A stretch of DNA of 39,247 nucleotides from Nanobdellota archaeon (GTDB taxonomy: Archaea > Nanobdellota > Nanobdellia > Pacearchaeales > GW2011-AR1): positions 1 to 39,247 of the forward strand of contig JAUSKH010000002.1 of assembly GCA_030647095.1 (NCBI GenBank), given 5' to 3'. Below are positions 23,580 to 33,292 of the stretch, piece after piece. Numbering within the stretch: position 1 is the first letter of the stretch; the number at the start of each line of letters is the position of its first letter. A program made the translations under genes and the position numbers. The notes under the pieces were generated by a model. That model was given only the letters and a program-made list of their open reading frames with translations, had not been told where the DNA came from and did not search any database.

Positions 23580-25588
23580 CCGAATAATCCTCCACTACTT
23601 TTATCAGCTTCAACAGAATTTATTTTTATAGCATATCCTTTCTTAGCACCTACTTGTCCAACGATATTAGTCTTAAATCCACAATCTCCAAGAGAAGAAC
23701 ATAAAGCTGCCCTTTTCAATTCAGTTGATTGTTCTAAACATTCGCAATGGTCAACACATTTCCAGTCTCCCCCAATCAGTCCTTTTTCATAAGTTACAGG
23801 ACAAACAGCATTTGCTTGAGCGCAAATTCCTTTTGCATCCCCCTCTTCCCAGAATTTCAATCCAGGGGCATTCTTTGGAACACAAGCTCCTTGAGGAACT
23901 CCTCCATTTGCTTTTGCTTCTGCAACTATTTTATCTTGTAATCCTGCTAATGACGCACCATCCGTCGGTGTTCCATTAAGTGCACTACCCATAAGCATAT
24001 ACTCTATACCTTGAAGCCATACACAATCTCTTCTATCAGTATTAGTACAATCCTGTGCATTCTTTTGCGTAGTGCAATCCTGCCATCTATTTACTCTGCA
24101 CGCAGCTTGCGAGAAAGCTCCTACAGAAGTTTGAATCGTATTTTGAATGCATTCTTCCTGTCTAAATTCAGCACAAGGTTCAACAATAACCTCTCCATTC
24201 ACACAAACATACCGATAGAATTTACTTCCAACAGGATCAACTCCTCCAGCAGCCATAGCAACCTGACCCAATGCTCCATTAAGCTGTCCTTTTGCTTTAT
24301 CAGATCCAAAAAACGTATTTAAGACGCTAGCAATATTACCAGCTTGTGGTTTGGTAACACTAAAATCACTTTTGCCGTCGAAACCGCACCAACTCTCTCC
24401 ATGCAATCTTTTCTTTCCAGTTGGATCAATACAATTCAAATCAGCACAAATATTATCACCATAAGCAGCTTTAGCTCCATTTGCAGTACTTGAAGACCTA
24501 CAAAAACTACCTAATAAATAATTACAATTTCCACAACTCTTTGATAAAGTATTTGCTGCATTAGGACTACACGCTTGAGGCTTATCAACAATATTTGCCC
24601 AATATTGTTTATTATTTATTTTTGAAGAATCATATATATTTGCAGGATTTCCACAAGTATCAACAAAATAAATTTCCTCTTTGCCAGGCATGCAAATAGT
24701 CTGCTTTGTTGGTCCGCAATTTGTTCCAAGTTCCTCGGCAGAACAAAGTTTTCTAGGATGGAATTCTACTTTAGAATTACTTCCACTGGTAGTATTACTA
24801 TTAATACTTCCATTTATATCACTAATAGCTTTTCCTGTCGTGGTTGTAGCAGGATTTGTAGTACCTGCAACAGTAGTAGTTCCACTTGCAGTCGTAGTAG
24901 TGCTTGTTGTCTGTGTACTTGGAACTCCAGCAGTATTTCCACTTGTAGTGGCAGGAGTCAAATCTAGATTTGTTTTTACATTACTTGTCCCGCCAGTTTG
25001 ACTAGCACTAGTTGAACTTCCTCCAGATAGAACATCATTATTACAGTTAGACCTTGTAGTAAATTTACAAGTCTTCTCAAAATCTTTTTCGTAAACACAC
25101 GCCCCCTTCTCATCTGCCCTCGCTGTTAATATACATTGAACTTCACTTTTCATTGAAGGATCATAATTCGTTTCTAAACTCAACAAACTTGAAAGTCTTT
25201 TACACCTAGTTAACGTTACAAAAGAAGCCTGATCCCCTAGAATACAACAGCCTAACTCGCATTGAGCAGGTTTATTCTTTGACCAAGTACCTTGATTAGA
25301 ATTACAAACCATTTGAGGAGTGTTATCTAAACACGTTCCTTCAATCGAATCAAAACAAAAGCCAGAAGTACAAAAAGCCGTGGATTGACAAGCAGTTGGA
25401 ACAGTTTTTACTCCTACAGCACAATCATCCTTCTGAATATCCTGACAAAATAATCCCGACTTTGTTTTTTCACAACATAGTGTTGGTTGTGAAGTGCCAA
25501 CAGTTTCTGCAGCAGAAACAAAATAAATAAGCATAAAACTAATTGTAAACACTGCAATTCCAAGTAAAATCTTATTTTTTCTATTCAT
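23576..25588 (-). CDS. Cys-rich surface protein, N-terminal partner of a split pair
   Basis: A protein of about 670 residues. The start at 25588 gives MNRKNKILLGIAVF, a clear signal peptide, and lies 1 bp after the preceding stop; a longer frame upstream would hide it. Cys motifs such as CELGCCILGDQASF, VDTCGNPANIYD and SKSCGNCNYLLGSFC match the N-terminal half of the 1505-residue protein. A Thr/Ser-rich linker lies near 200-260. The C terminus runs into the next gene through a 4-bp overlap. The function is unknown. Confidence 0.85.
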   Translation of the reverse strand: MNRKNKILLGIAVFTISFMLIYFVSAAETVGTSQPTLCCEKTKSGLFCQDIQKDDCAVGVKTVPTACQSTAFCTSGFCFDSIEGTCLDNTPQMVCNSNQGTWSKNKPAQCELGCCILGDQASFVTLTRCKRLSSLLSLETNYDPSMKSEVQCILTARADEKGACVYEKDFEKTCKFTTRSNCNNDVLSGGSSTSASQTGGTSNVKTNLDLTPATTSGNTAGVPSTQTTSTTTTASGTTTVAGTTNPATTTTGKAISDINGSINSNTTSGSNSKVEFHPRKLCSAEELGTNCGPTKQTICMPGKEEIYFVDTCGNPANIYDSSKINNKQYWANIVDKPQACSPNAANTLSKSCGNCNYLLGSFCRSSSTANGAKAAYGDNICADLNCIDPTGKKRLHGESWCGFDGKSDFSVTKPQAGNIASVLNTFFGSDKAKGQLNGALGQVAMAAGGVDPVGSKFYRYVCVNGEVIVEPCAEFRQEECIQNTIQTSVGAFSQAACRVNRWQDCTTQKNAQDCTNTDRRDCVWLQGIEYMLMGSALNGTPTDGASLAGLQDKIVAEAKANGGVPQGACVPKNAPGLKFWEEGDAKGICAQANAVCPVTYEKGLIGGDWKCVDHCECLEQSTELKRAALCSSLGDCGFKTNIVGQVGAKKGYAIKINSVEADKSSGGLFG

Positions 25589-25589
25589 T

Positions 25590-26351
25590 TTATGATGTAA
25601 TCCCATAACCAGCAGGCCATGCAAGACTTCTGGATGCGAATACGAATTTTTCTTTTGTGGTAACATCAGTTAAAGTGTAAACTTTTGAACCATCCTCTAA
25701 TTTTATTTTTTCTATCTTTAAATTAGGATAATATTGCATATATAAAGTTACTTCTGAATCACCATATGTAGACTCATAATCAATAATGCTAGTTGATATC
25801 ATAAGCAGATTGTACATTTCACTAGGCATATCAATATTTAATTCGCTAAAAGTTTGTGTAGAATCTTTTGTAATACTCATAGGTGTCTCAATCACTAAAC
25901 GAATATTTCCAGGAACTATTTCGGCATGAGACTTTAACCCCCCTAAAGAAACAGAATATCCTTGGCTTTCATAACTCGTCTTTAATTGTTGCATGCAATC
26001 ATCAGCAGAATCTTTAATCATTTTGCTTAATTCAACTTCAAAATGCCCCTTAATCAAAGGCTGCTGAACAGTACAAGTTTTATAATATTGAGATGTATAA
26101 CATAAATATTTTACTTTTTCTCCTTTATATAAAATAAAACCTTCTGGTTCATTATATCCTCCCTGTTTAGAAAGAATATCTACAGAAGATTGTACGCTTT
26201 GCTCTATACAAGACTTAAGAAAAGTAGATGGAACGGTTTCACCTACAACAACAGTCTTTATATTTGGATAGAAAAAGTAAACTGCTAATATACCAGCAAC
26301 TATCACAATTGCAATAATTACATAAATCGCAACCTGCCCTCTTTTGTCCAT
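25590..26351 (-). CDS. Pilin-like KRGQ protein, second set
   Basis: A protein of about 253 residues starting MDKRGQVAIYVIIAIVIVAG, a class III-like signal: basic head, KRGQ, long hydrophobic helix. It matches the first gene of the operon (30916-31677) in the KRGQ start, the FIEQC-like FLKSCIEQSVQ region, and the end with KVYTLTDVTTKEKF and ASRSLAWPAG. A frame 48 bp longer exists, but the shorter start fits its relative and is preceded by a ribosome-binding GAGGG 6 bp upstream. The function is unknown; a surface assembly role is inferred. Confidence 0.8.
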   Translation of the reverse strand: MDKRGQVAIYVIIAIVIVAGILAVYFFYPNIKTVVVGETVPSTFLKSCIEQSVQSSVDILSKQGGYNEPEGFILYKGEKVKYLCYTSQYYKTCTVQQPLIKGHFEVELSKMIKDSADDCMQQLKTSYESQGYSVSLGGLKSHAEIVPGNIRLVIETPMSITKDSTQTFSELNIDMPSEMYNLLMISTSIIDYESTYGDSEVTLYMQYYPNLKIEKIKLEDGSKVYTLTDVTTKEKFVFASRSLAWPAGYGITS

Positions 26352-26395
26352 TATTCCCTCAATACTAAACTGTTTATAATTGTTTCTTTTAACTA

Positions 26396-29300
26396 TCATC
26401 TATTTAGTAACACTCCCTGCGCAACAATGTCGCATTGATCATTTCTATTCATATTTCCAAACTTATCTTTGCACTTAATATAATATGTTTTCAAGCTATC
26501 AAATGTAACTCTGTGGATAATTCCATCAATATCTTCATTAGTTTGCTCCCCTTTTTCAAATTCAAATGAGCAAGGGTCAGTTTTTCCTTCTTGAGCTTTA
26601 GTAACAAAAGAGCATTTAGCTTCTTCATTTGTTATTATTGCAAGCGAGCCTTCATCATTATATGTTCTTGTAACCAAAGGAGGAGTAAGATCTTTTTCTA
26701 TCTTAAAAATACTTTCCTTTTGAGCGCTATTCTTAGCAGAATCCTCGCATTTAACAGCTAGTGTATGCCAACCAGCATTATTTCTTTGTTCAGGCGATTT
26801 ATGGCTTGATCCACCTGATTGTGCAAATGGAACATATTGTTCATTATCAAGAGAATAATAACAATTTGCATTTCCATCAACACCTCCAGAAGTTTGAACC
26901 ATTATATCAATAGAAGCAATAGGAGTTCCAACCCTTATGGTCACATTGTTAGGACTAATAGCATCAACGTTGAGTGGGCTTTCGGTTTTCTTTATATCTA
27001 TTTTTATTCCTTGGTCATTCTTATTCCTTTCTGATTCTCTATCTGTTCCAGCAAGTTCAGGATGATCTTTAGCTCTGGTATATACAACAGTTTCAGAATT
27101 AGTAATAGGAACACTAGCGGTACACTCCCAAGAAGATGTAGTAACTTCTCTGCAATTCATTTGATTTTCCATTTGATCATAATCCTTATCTTCATAACTC
27201 CATCTAGCATCTATAGGCTCACTAGAAGTTATTTTAATTTCTTTTTCAGTTGCTCCATAAGGAAGCAAATTATTATCTTCGCTAGCACTAATAATAGGGG
27301 CAGTATGATCTTCTTGAGTCACACAAATATTGATTACATAATCTCTAGGACTTGGATTTCCATTTGCATCCTGGCATTTAACATACAAATTAAATTCTTT
27401 TGTCTGTCCTTGAGGAACTTGCTCTCCAACAGAATTTAACAAATCAAGCCCACGCACTATTTCACTATGTTCTTTATTAAGAGAATTATCTCCTGCCAAG
27501 TAACTCATTTCATCAAAAGACGCTGCCGCATTAGTTCCTAATTTACATCTTCCATATTCATCTAATTTAATTCCAAAGTTTACTGTTTCATATTGCGAAA
27601 TACAAGCATTTCCACCTCCAGTTCTTCTAATTTTGAATCCATTTTCAGAAATATCTTGATATTCAAATCCAGCACTCTTTGCTTCCTCCAATTCAGATAT
27701 TCTAGGTCCTGTCACATCACTAGGGGAAATATCAATACACTTAAGATTAGGGTCTTCTCCTTCTAATTTACAACTCCCTCCCAAAGACTGACAAGCATAT
27801 TCATTGCATGGGAATCCATCAGTTCCACATTTCTCGCAATTGCTTCCTCCCATAGGCTGTACCCACGGCTTACACTCAAATGAAACATGAACATATTTAA
27901 TTTCTCCAACACCCATTATCCAATTTGTTACAATTGAAGCAATAACAACTACAGCTAATACAACACCAATTGGTCCAGGCGCAAAACCCAAGAATCCACT
28001 TACACTAGAAGTGCTAAGTGCAGCATATCCTATTAACCCTCCTGACACTGCTCCCATTCCCATCAAAGTATAAGTTTGAGCAACACCCATTCCTCTTCCA
28101 ATACCACTAACTGAAATCAAGATAGATGTCGCTGCAAACCCAACTGCTGCTCCCATTATTGCTCCTCCAAATGCAGACATAGTAGGAGCACCAGCAGCAG
28201 GCGCAGTCGTAGTGGTCGTCGTTGTAGTCGCAGGCGCTCCGCCATATAATTGCGCACTAGCGGCCCCATCGACAGCAATATATTCTCCACCACTTGTAGC
28301 AACAGGTACTAATGTTCCTCCTTCAACAGGAGTCATCGAAAGTGCTCCACCAGCCCCCTGATACATTGCTGGAACTGCTTCTGCAGTTAGAGGATTGATT
28401 GCAGTAGGTCCAGTCCATAAAACAGTATCTACTGCAGCAGTACCTACAGGAATAGCAGACGCTGCTCCAGCTGCGCCAGCAGCTCCAATTGAAGCAGTTG
28501 ATGCACCACCAAGCACACCAGCATGTGCCAGTCCATAATATGCTAATGCTCCACCTCCAGCAATTCCACCAACCCATGGAAGTTCACTTCCACTGTATCC
28601 TCCAGGCTTTGGAGTTCCTCCAGTATAAACATTACCTTGCCCGTTCCCGCTTGAACTTTGCGTAGACGAGCCACCAAAACCATTCCCCAAAATAGCACTT
28701 AATCCTCCTACTCCTCCATTACTTGCCCCTATACTTTTTTGCAAGGTTTGGCTGTTAGCCGCATCAATATATTTTGTTTTATCAGGTACAGCATCGGAAA
28801 ATGTTAACAAAGAGTTAGTAAAGGAACCAAGAAGAGATGAAGCACCAAGCACAGGTTTTTTATTTCTACACTCTCCAGGCGTACCAGTAACACATTTCTT
28901 TAAGTCATAACCACCAATTCCGCCACTAATACCTTTATAATTAACTTTCTGACCACAATCTCCTAAACTTGTGCAAAAATTATTCATCTCACTTACAAAT
29001 TTTTGAGAAGGTTGAGTGCTGTCTGGATCATTTCCCTCAACACATTCGCAATTTGCTTTGCAAACCCATTCAACAGGTCCAAAAAGAAAACCTTTCTGTT
29101 CTTTTACAAAAACAGCTGTACACTCTTGACTAGCAAATTTACATACTTGCTCTCCACCTCCACTAACACCATTTCCCAAATTAAATCCAGGAGGATATTT
29201 AGGTAAGCAGACAGGGAATCTAAAATTCTTCCCTACTTCTACTGTTTTGACAAAACAATCAGGATCAAATTCACATTGGGTCATTGCTAATATCACTTGA

Positions 29301-30913
29301 GCAGTTCCCAAACCTCCTCCAACTTGTTGAGTAGGATTATATTTCAAACACTCCTGCCATCTATTTACTCTGCACGCGGCAGTTGAAAACTTTTCACTAC
29401 TTCCCTCTTTTGGCTCTTGATGTTCTGTGCAGATTTGATTTCTATAATTTTCACAAGCAGTTAATTCTATCTTGCCATCTTGACAAGATTTTCTATAGAA
29501 TAGACTTCCTGGAGGACCTATTGACCTTCCTCCAATAAAACCACCTATGAAACCTCCACCTATCCCGCCTAATCCTCCAGCATAACTTAAAGCAGCAAAT
29601 CCAGGTATGTCTGCTCCCGCAACACCAAATTTTGTTTGATAAGCACACCACGTTTCTCCATTTTCCCTTCTTCTTCCATTATCAGAATCATCTTCGCATC
29701 CAAGATTTAAACATACATCTCCTTGACTTGTATCATCTAATTTTTCTTCACTTGTTTTATCTCCACAAACACTTCCAAAAAGACGATTGCAATTTCCACA
29801 ACTAGCCTGATTCTTTAACCAATCTCCAGCTTCGCCAATGCTACAACTTTCGCTTTTAGCTAACAGCATTCCTTCTTTTCCAGCAACTTCACTTCCGTAA
29901 ATATTCTCTCTATTTCCACAACTATCAAACCAGTAAACTTCATCCAAACCATCAACACAAGAACTACTTTTCTTTGTAGTACAAATAGTATTCAAAGAAG
30001 GATTAGAACAAAGCATTCCAGCATTGAATGTTCCATGTATTTGAGAACATTCACTTTGACTTACTAGCTTACATCCTTTCATTCCAGAGGAATCACCACT
30101 ATCAAAAGTACATGCTCCCTGCTGTTCTCCAGTTGCTAGAGCTAAACAAGCCATTTCTGAATTAAGAGTAGAATCAAACGTCGCAGACTCTCCATAAACA
30201 AGACCAAGATCTTCTGCCGTTTTTTGGCATTGTAAATCTGTCGTGAATTTAGCTTCAGTTCCTAAAACACAACACCCTCGATTACATTCTTCTATATTAC
30301 CATTGGGATCATCAAACCATTTTCCTTCTTTCTCTTCACATGATCCTTTTGGAGCATTGAACTGACAGATACCCTCACTAGGATCCTGGCAAGTTCCTAT
30401 TTTACATTCATCAGGCGCATTTCCACCAGGAGAATTAAGATTTGCTATTTGAGTGCATCCTCCAGGCAGGCATTTATCTTCGCAATCTTTAGTAGTATAC
30501 TTCTGGCACTGTTCTCCCTTTTTTGATTTTATACATATGCTAATGCCTCCGCCAGTTACACTATCAATTCCTTGTAATATCTGTTGAGGATTAATTCCAG
30601 CCAAGTCAGAGGCAGATAAGGCAGAAACAAAATTATTTCCTAATAATAAATAGAGCAGTTTCTCAAAACTTCCTTTCCAACCTTCATTTACAATTCCAGA
30701 AACTCCCCCTAAACTCTGGCTTTCAAAATAAGAAAAAGAGAACAGCATCCCAATTAATAATATCATCTCGGCAATAGCATCTATTTTTTTATTGCTCCAA
30801 ATGGGTTTAGTACCTTTCAGCTTGCTAAGATTAGTCTCGTTCGTTTCCATTTGGAGGCTTAAAGAATACACTTCCGCCTTTCTCAATTTGGATTCTTTAT
30901 TTCTTTGTCTCAT
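26396..30913 (-). CDS. Giant Cys-rich surface protein (1505 residues)
   Basis: The largest gene here. A hydrophobic helix sits near residues 45-62. The N-terminal part has dense Cys motifs (RGCCVLGTEAKF, FDSCGNRENIYG, ASCGNCNRLFGSVC). The middle is Gly/Ala-rich with a Thr run, several hydrophobic helices (about 910-1010), then SFECKPWVQPMGGSNCEKC. Ig-like Cys-bearing repeats finish it. It is collinear with the two split proteins downstream joined end to end. The upstream gene ends 2 bp before it. It is surely membrane-bound and mostly outside the cell; the function is unknown. Confidence 0.87.
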   Translation of the reverse strand: MRQRNKESKLRKAEVYSLSLQMETNETNLSKLKGTKPIWSNKKIDAIAEMILLIGMLFSFSYFESQSLGGVSGIVNEGWKGSFEKLLYLLLGNNFVSALSASDLAGINPQQILQGIDSVTGGGISICIKSKKGEQCQKYTTKDCEDKCLPGGCTQIANLNSPGGNAPDECKIGTCQDPSEGICQFNAPKGSCEEKEGKWFDDPNGNIEECNRGCCVLGTEAKFTTDLQCQKTAEDLGLVYGESATFDSTLNSEMACLALATGEQQGACTFDSGDSSGMKGCKLVSQSECSQIHGTFNAGMLCSNPSLNTICTTKKSSSCVDGLDEVYWFDSCGNRENIYGSEVAGKEGMLLAKSESCSIGEAGDWLKNQASCGNCNRLFGSVCGDKTSEEKLDDTSQGDVCLNLGCEDDSDNGRRRENGETWCAYQTKFGVAGADIPGFAALSYAGGLGGIGGGFIGGFIGGRSIGPPGSLFYRKSCQDGKIELTACENYRNQICTEHQEPKEGSSEKFSTAACRVNRWQECLKYNPTQQVGGGLGTAQVILAMTQCEFDPDCFVKTVEVGKNFRFPVCLPKYPPGFNLGNGVSGGGEQVCKFASQECTAVFVKEQKGFLFGPVEWVCKANCECVEGNDPDSTQPSQKFVSEMNNFCTSLGDCGQKVNYKGISGGIGGYDLKKCVTGTPGECRNKKPVLGASSLLGSFTNSLLTFSDAVPDKTKYIDAANSQTLQKSIGASNGGVGGLSAILGNGFGGSSTQSSSGNGQGNVYTGGTPKPGGYSGSELPWVGGIAGGGALAYYGLAHAGVLGGASTASIGAAGAAGAASAIPVGTAAVDTVLWTGPTAINPLTAEAVPAMYQGAGGALSMTPVEGGTLVPVATSGGEYIAVDGAASAQLYGGAPATTTTTTTTAPAAGAPTMSAFGGAIMGAAVGFAATSILISVSGIGRGMGVAQTYTLMGMGAVSGGLIGYAALSTSSVSGFLGFAPGPIGVVLAVVVIASIVTNWIMGVGEIKYVHVSFECKPWVQPMGGSNCEKCGTDGFPCNEYACQSLGGSCKLEGEDPNLKCIDISPSDVTGPRISELEEAKSAGFEYQDISENGFKIRRTGGGNACISQYETVNFGIKLDEYGRCKLGTNAAASFDEMSYLAGDNSLNKEHSEIVRGLDLLNSVGEQVPQGQTKEFNLYVKCQDANGNPSPRDYVINICVTQEDHTAPIISASEDNNLLPYGATEKEIKITSSEPIDARWSYEDKDYDQMENQMNCREVTTSSWECTASVPITNSETVVYTRAKDHPELAGTDRESERNKNDQGIKIDIKKTESPLNVDAISPNNVTIRVGTPIASIDIMVQTSGGVDGNANCYYSLDNEQYVPFAQSGGSSHKSPEQRNNAGWHTLAVKCEDSAKNSAQKESIFKIEKDLTPPLVTRTYNDEGSLAIITNEEAKCSFVTKAQEGKTDPCSFEFEKGEQTNEDIDGIIHRVTFDSLKTYYIKCKDKFGNMNRNDQCDIVAQGVLLNR

Positions 30914-30915
30914 TA

Positions 30916-31677
30916 TTAAAGTCCTGATGGAATAGCACAGCTTCTTGTAGCCACCATCATATATTTTCCAGTTTTAGTATCTCTTATTGTGTAAATCTTT
31001 GTAGATTCTGGAAAAGAATATCTAGTTATTGAGAATCTTGGATAAAGTAAATGATATCCAACATTTTCAAAATAACAGTATTTAGCTTCCTGTGCAGCAA
31101 TCTCTGTTGCAACTATTGCTAAATCATAAGCAGGACTCATAACATCAACATCAAATTCGTCATAAGTTCTTGTCTCTTGTTTTGTTGAAACAGTTGTTGA
31201 CCTGATTATCTTAACTTTAACTTTATTAGGAACAAGCGAGACATTAATCAAAATAGATCCATAACTAATGTTCCCCTGCCTCTTTTCTGCTTCTTTTTGT
31301 AAATCAAAGAAGCAATCAGCAATATTGCCGTAAAGATAATCTCCTATTTCTTTCTTCATTTCATTTAGAAGCATTGGATGTTGGTTTATGCAAGGATCGT
31401 AACTACCTATATTCTCACATAAATATTCCACATTTGTATTATTATATCTCTTTGTATTTCTTGGGCTGACAAAACCACCTTGTGGTAGCATAATATTTAA
31501 TGCTTCTTGAGTATTTTTTTCAGTACACTGTTCAATAAATGTTTGCGCATCAATAATGCCTGGCTCAGGCGTTCTAAATAAGTTAGGTCCCCTTCTAAGC
31601 ATAAAGAAGATAAGTATAGACGCAGCTAACACTAATGCAATAATAACCCAAATAGCTAGCTGCCCTCTTTTACTCAT
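30916..31677 (-). CDS. Pilin-like KRGQ protein, first set
   Basis: A 253-residue protein starting MSKRGQLAIWVIIALVLAAS, a class III-like signal with a hydrophobic helix. Its soluble part contains FIEQCTEKNTQEALNIMLPQ, VEYLCENIGSYDPC and KIYTIRDTKTGKYMMVATRS, which match the second KRGQ protein in the operon. Its start lies inside the end of the regulator gene (8-bp overlap), so its translation is coupled to that gene. Confidence 0.82.
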   Translation of the reverse strand: MSKRGQLAIWVIIALVLAASILIFFMLRRGPNLFRTPEPGIIDAQTFIEQCTEKNTQEALNIMLPQGGFVSPRNTKRYNNTNVEYLCENIGSYDPCINQHPMLLNEMKKEIGDYLYGNIADCFFDLQKEAEKRQGNISYGSILINVSLVPNKVKVKIIRSTTVSTKQETRTYDEFDVDVMSPAYDLAIVATEIAAQEAKYCYFENVGYHLLYPRFSITRYSFPESTKIYTIRDTKTGKYMMVATRSCAIPSGL

Positions 31678-31822
31678 TTTTTTGTTTACCTTCTTTTTGC
31701 CATAATAATAAAATAGCCTCCTCTATTGCATGGGATTTATTGCGATAAGAACGTTTCTTTAGTAATACATCTAGAATCTTCTTTGTTTCTGGATCTATTG
31801 TAGCTGATACTCTTTTCTTCAT
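31670..31822 (-). CDS. Ribbon-helix-helix regulator at head of surface operon
   Basis: A 50-residue protein, MKKRVSATIDPETKKILDVL followed by RSYRNKSHAIEEAILL, the plan of an RHH (CopG/Arc-type) DNA-binding protein: a short beta strand (VSATID), then two helices. It is the first gene of the surface-protein operon and its last 8 bases overlap the next start. RHH proteins usually bind palindromic sites near their own promoter; the AT-rich spacer just upstream has such sites. Autoregulation of the operon is inferred. Confidence 0.75.
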   Translation of the reverse strand: MKKRVSATIDPETKKILDVLLKKRSYRNKSHAIEEAILLLWQKEGKQKNE

Positions 31823-31938
31823 TATTTTTAGTAATACTCAATAACATTAAATATATTAAGTATTATTTAATAAACTAAATATTACTTTATATTACTATCA
31901 AACCATACTTATAAATATTTGCTCATTCATAAAAAACC
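31823..31938 (+). promoter_or_regulatory. Divergent promoter region with AGTATTACT-like repeats
   Basis: A 116-bp, very AT-rich gap between the RHH regulator (minus) and cobO (plus). It contains AGTAATACT (near 31829), AAGTATTATTT (near 31858), AATATTACTT (near 31876) and ATTACTA, which are direct or inverted versions of one site. A TATA-like ACTTATAAATA serves cobO. The RHH protein is the natural candidate to bind here. Confidence 0.5.
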
Positions 31939-32499
31939 ATGGAACCTAAAACTCCTGACAAATCACAACTAGGACAAGTTCATGTCTTTTGGGGAGATGG
32001 AAAAGGAAAAACAACTTCTGCTTTTGGTACTGCTTTGCGTGCCTGCGGCAATGGCTACAAAGTGCACCTAGTGCAATTTATGAAAAATGGTACAGGAGAT
32101 GCAGAATTAGAAATTCCTGGAGAAATAATCTCCTTAGCCAAATTTAATAATTTTTCATATAAAAGATTTGGTACGGGCTCTTGGGTAATAGGCAAACCAA
32201 AACAACACCACATAGACAAAGTAAGCGAAGCATTTGATTATCTTAAATCATCTCTAAATCAAGATTACGATATTATAATAGCAGACGAAATATTATATGC
32301 AGTACAACTCGGACTTCTCGAAGAAAACAAAGTTGTAGAATTAATTAGAACAAAACCAAAAAACAAAGAACTTATTCTGACAGGTTCTCACATACCTTTT
32401 CCAAACATCTTTGAACTTGCAGATTTAGTTACAGAAATAAAAAAGATTAAGCATCCTTATGATGCAGGGATCATGGCGAGAAAAGGTATAGAATACTAA
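31939..32499 (+). CDS. cobO: Cob(I)alamin adenosyltransferase, CobO/CobA type
   Basis: A 186-residue P-loop enzyme that transfers the adenosyl group of ATP to the cobalt of cobalamin or its precursors. HVFWGDGKGKTTSAFGTALR holds the P-loop, VHLVQFMKNG follows, IIIADEILYAVQLGLL is Walker B, ELILTGSHIP and HPYDAGIMARKGIEY finish the family signature. Length is normal. No other cobalamin gene is in the window, so it may serve salvage, or another corrinoid role. Confidence 0.93.
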   Translation: MEPKTPDKSQLGQVHVFWGDGKGKTTSAFGTALRACGNGYKVHLVQFMKNGTGDAELEIPGEIISLAKFNNFSYKRFGTGSWVIGKPKQHHIDKVSEAFDYLKSSLNQDYDIIIADEILYAVQLGLLEENKVVELIRTKPKNKELILTGSHIPFPNIFELADLVTEIKKIKHPYDAGIMARKGIEY

Positions 32500-32543
32500 T
32501 TTATAGCACATATATTTATAAAAACCTTTCAATTAAATACCGA

Positions 32544-33292
32544 ATGAAAAAAGAGGTGTTCATAATACTAATACTAGCAACTCTCCTTCTAATTTCCTAT
32601 TCTCCCCAATCAAATCACAAAATATTATCAAAATAGAACTACAAGCAAACGTTATCAATCAAACCTCTCAAAATCTGACAATTATAGGAAACGATGGAAA
32701 AGAATTCTCTTACAATTCCATCAACTTTACAGATTTTAATATATCTTTAGTATCTCTATCCATGCAGCCTACAGAATTAGCCTCTGAATATTTTCCTCCG
32801 GTGAATAATGTGTACAATTTTGACATTGAATTATTGGATAAATTCAATAATACCATATTTAGAAAGGAAGCAGGGTACGAATTTTACGAATTCTACGCTA
32901 AACAAAGGTATTTAGTATTTAATATAAGAGATAGTTCTGCTCTTCAGTCACTAAGAGTAACCTATTCTGGGCAAGAGAAACTATTTACAGACTTAAAGGA
33001 ATCTTTATGCAATACAGATAAGATTTGTGAGGGTTTTGAAGATTACTATTCTTGTCCAAGCGATTGTACAATAAACGCTAAAGACAATCAATGTATCCTG
33101 AAAGCAGATAGTCTGTGTGACCCTGATTGCATATATAATCCTGACTGTCAGCATAATGCTTCAAATTCTAGCACTTCTTCATTTTGGATAAAGAATAAAG
33201 CGTCAATCTCGGTGTTTGCAGTGGCGATAATTTTTCTAATAATACTACTAACGATAGTTGTTATTCTGCTAAAAAGAGAAAGTAAGTCTTAA
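32544..33292 (+). pseudogene. Secreted Cys-rich membrane-anchored protein, frameshifted near its start
   Basis: The first frame, from 32544, encodes a good signal peptide, MKKEVFIILILATLLLIS, and stops at 32634. The rest of the protein lies in another frame that is open across this point: KIELQANVINQTSQNL, then a domain with CNTDKICEGFEDYYSCPSDC and CDPDCIYNPDC, and a C-terminal helix ending LLKRESKS. One missing base between about 32600 and 32625 (a CCCC run lies there) explains it. It may be a real mutation or a sequencing error. A TATA-like ATATTTATAAAAA sits about 25 bp before the first ATG. A start at 32762 would lose the signal. Confidence 0.65.

Noticed and set aside
22567-25001. Several plus-strand frames opposite the surface-protein operon
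   Set aside because: They mirror Thr-, Pro- and Gly-rich coding on the minus strand and show low-complexity translations without start signals.
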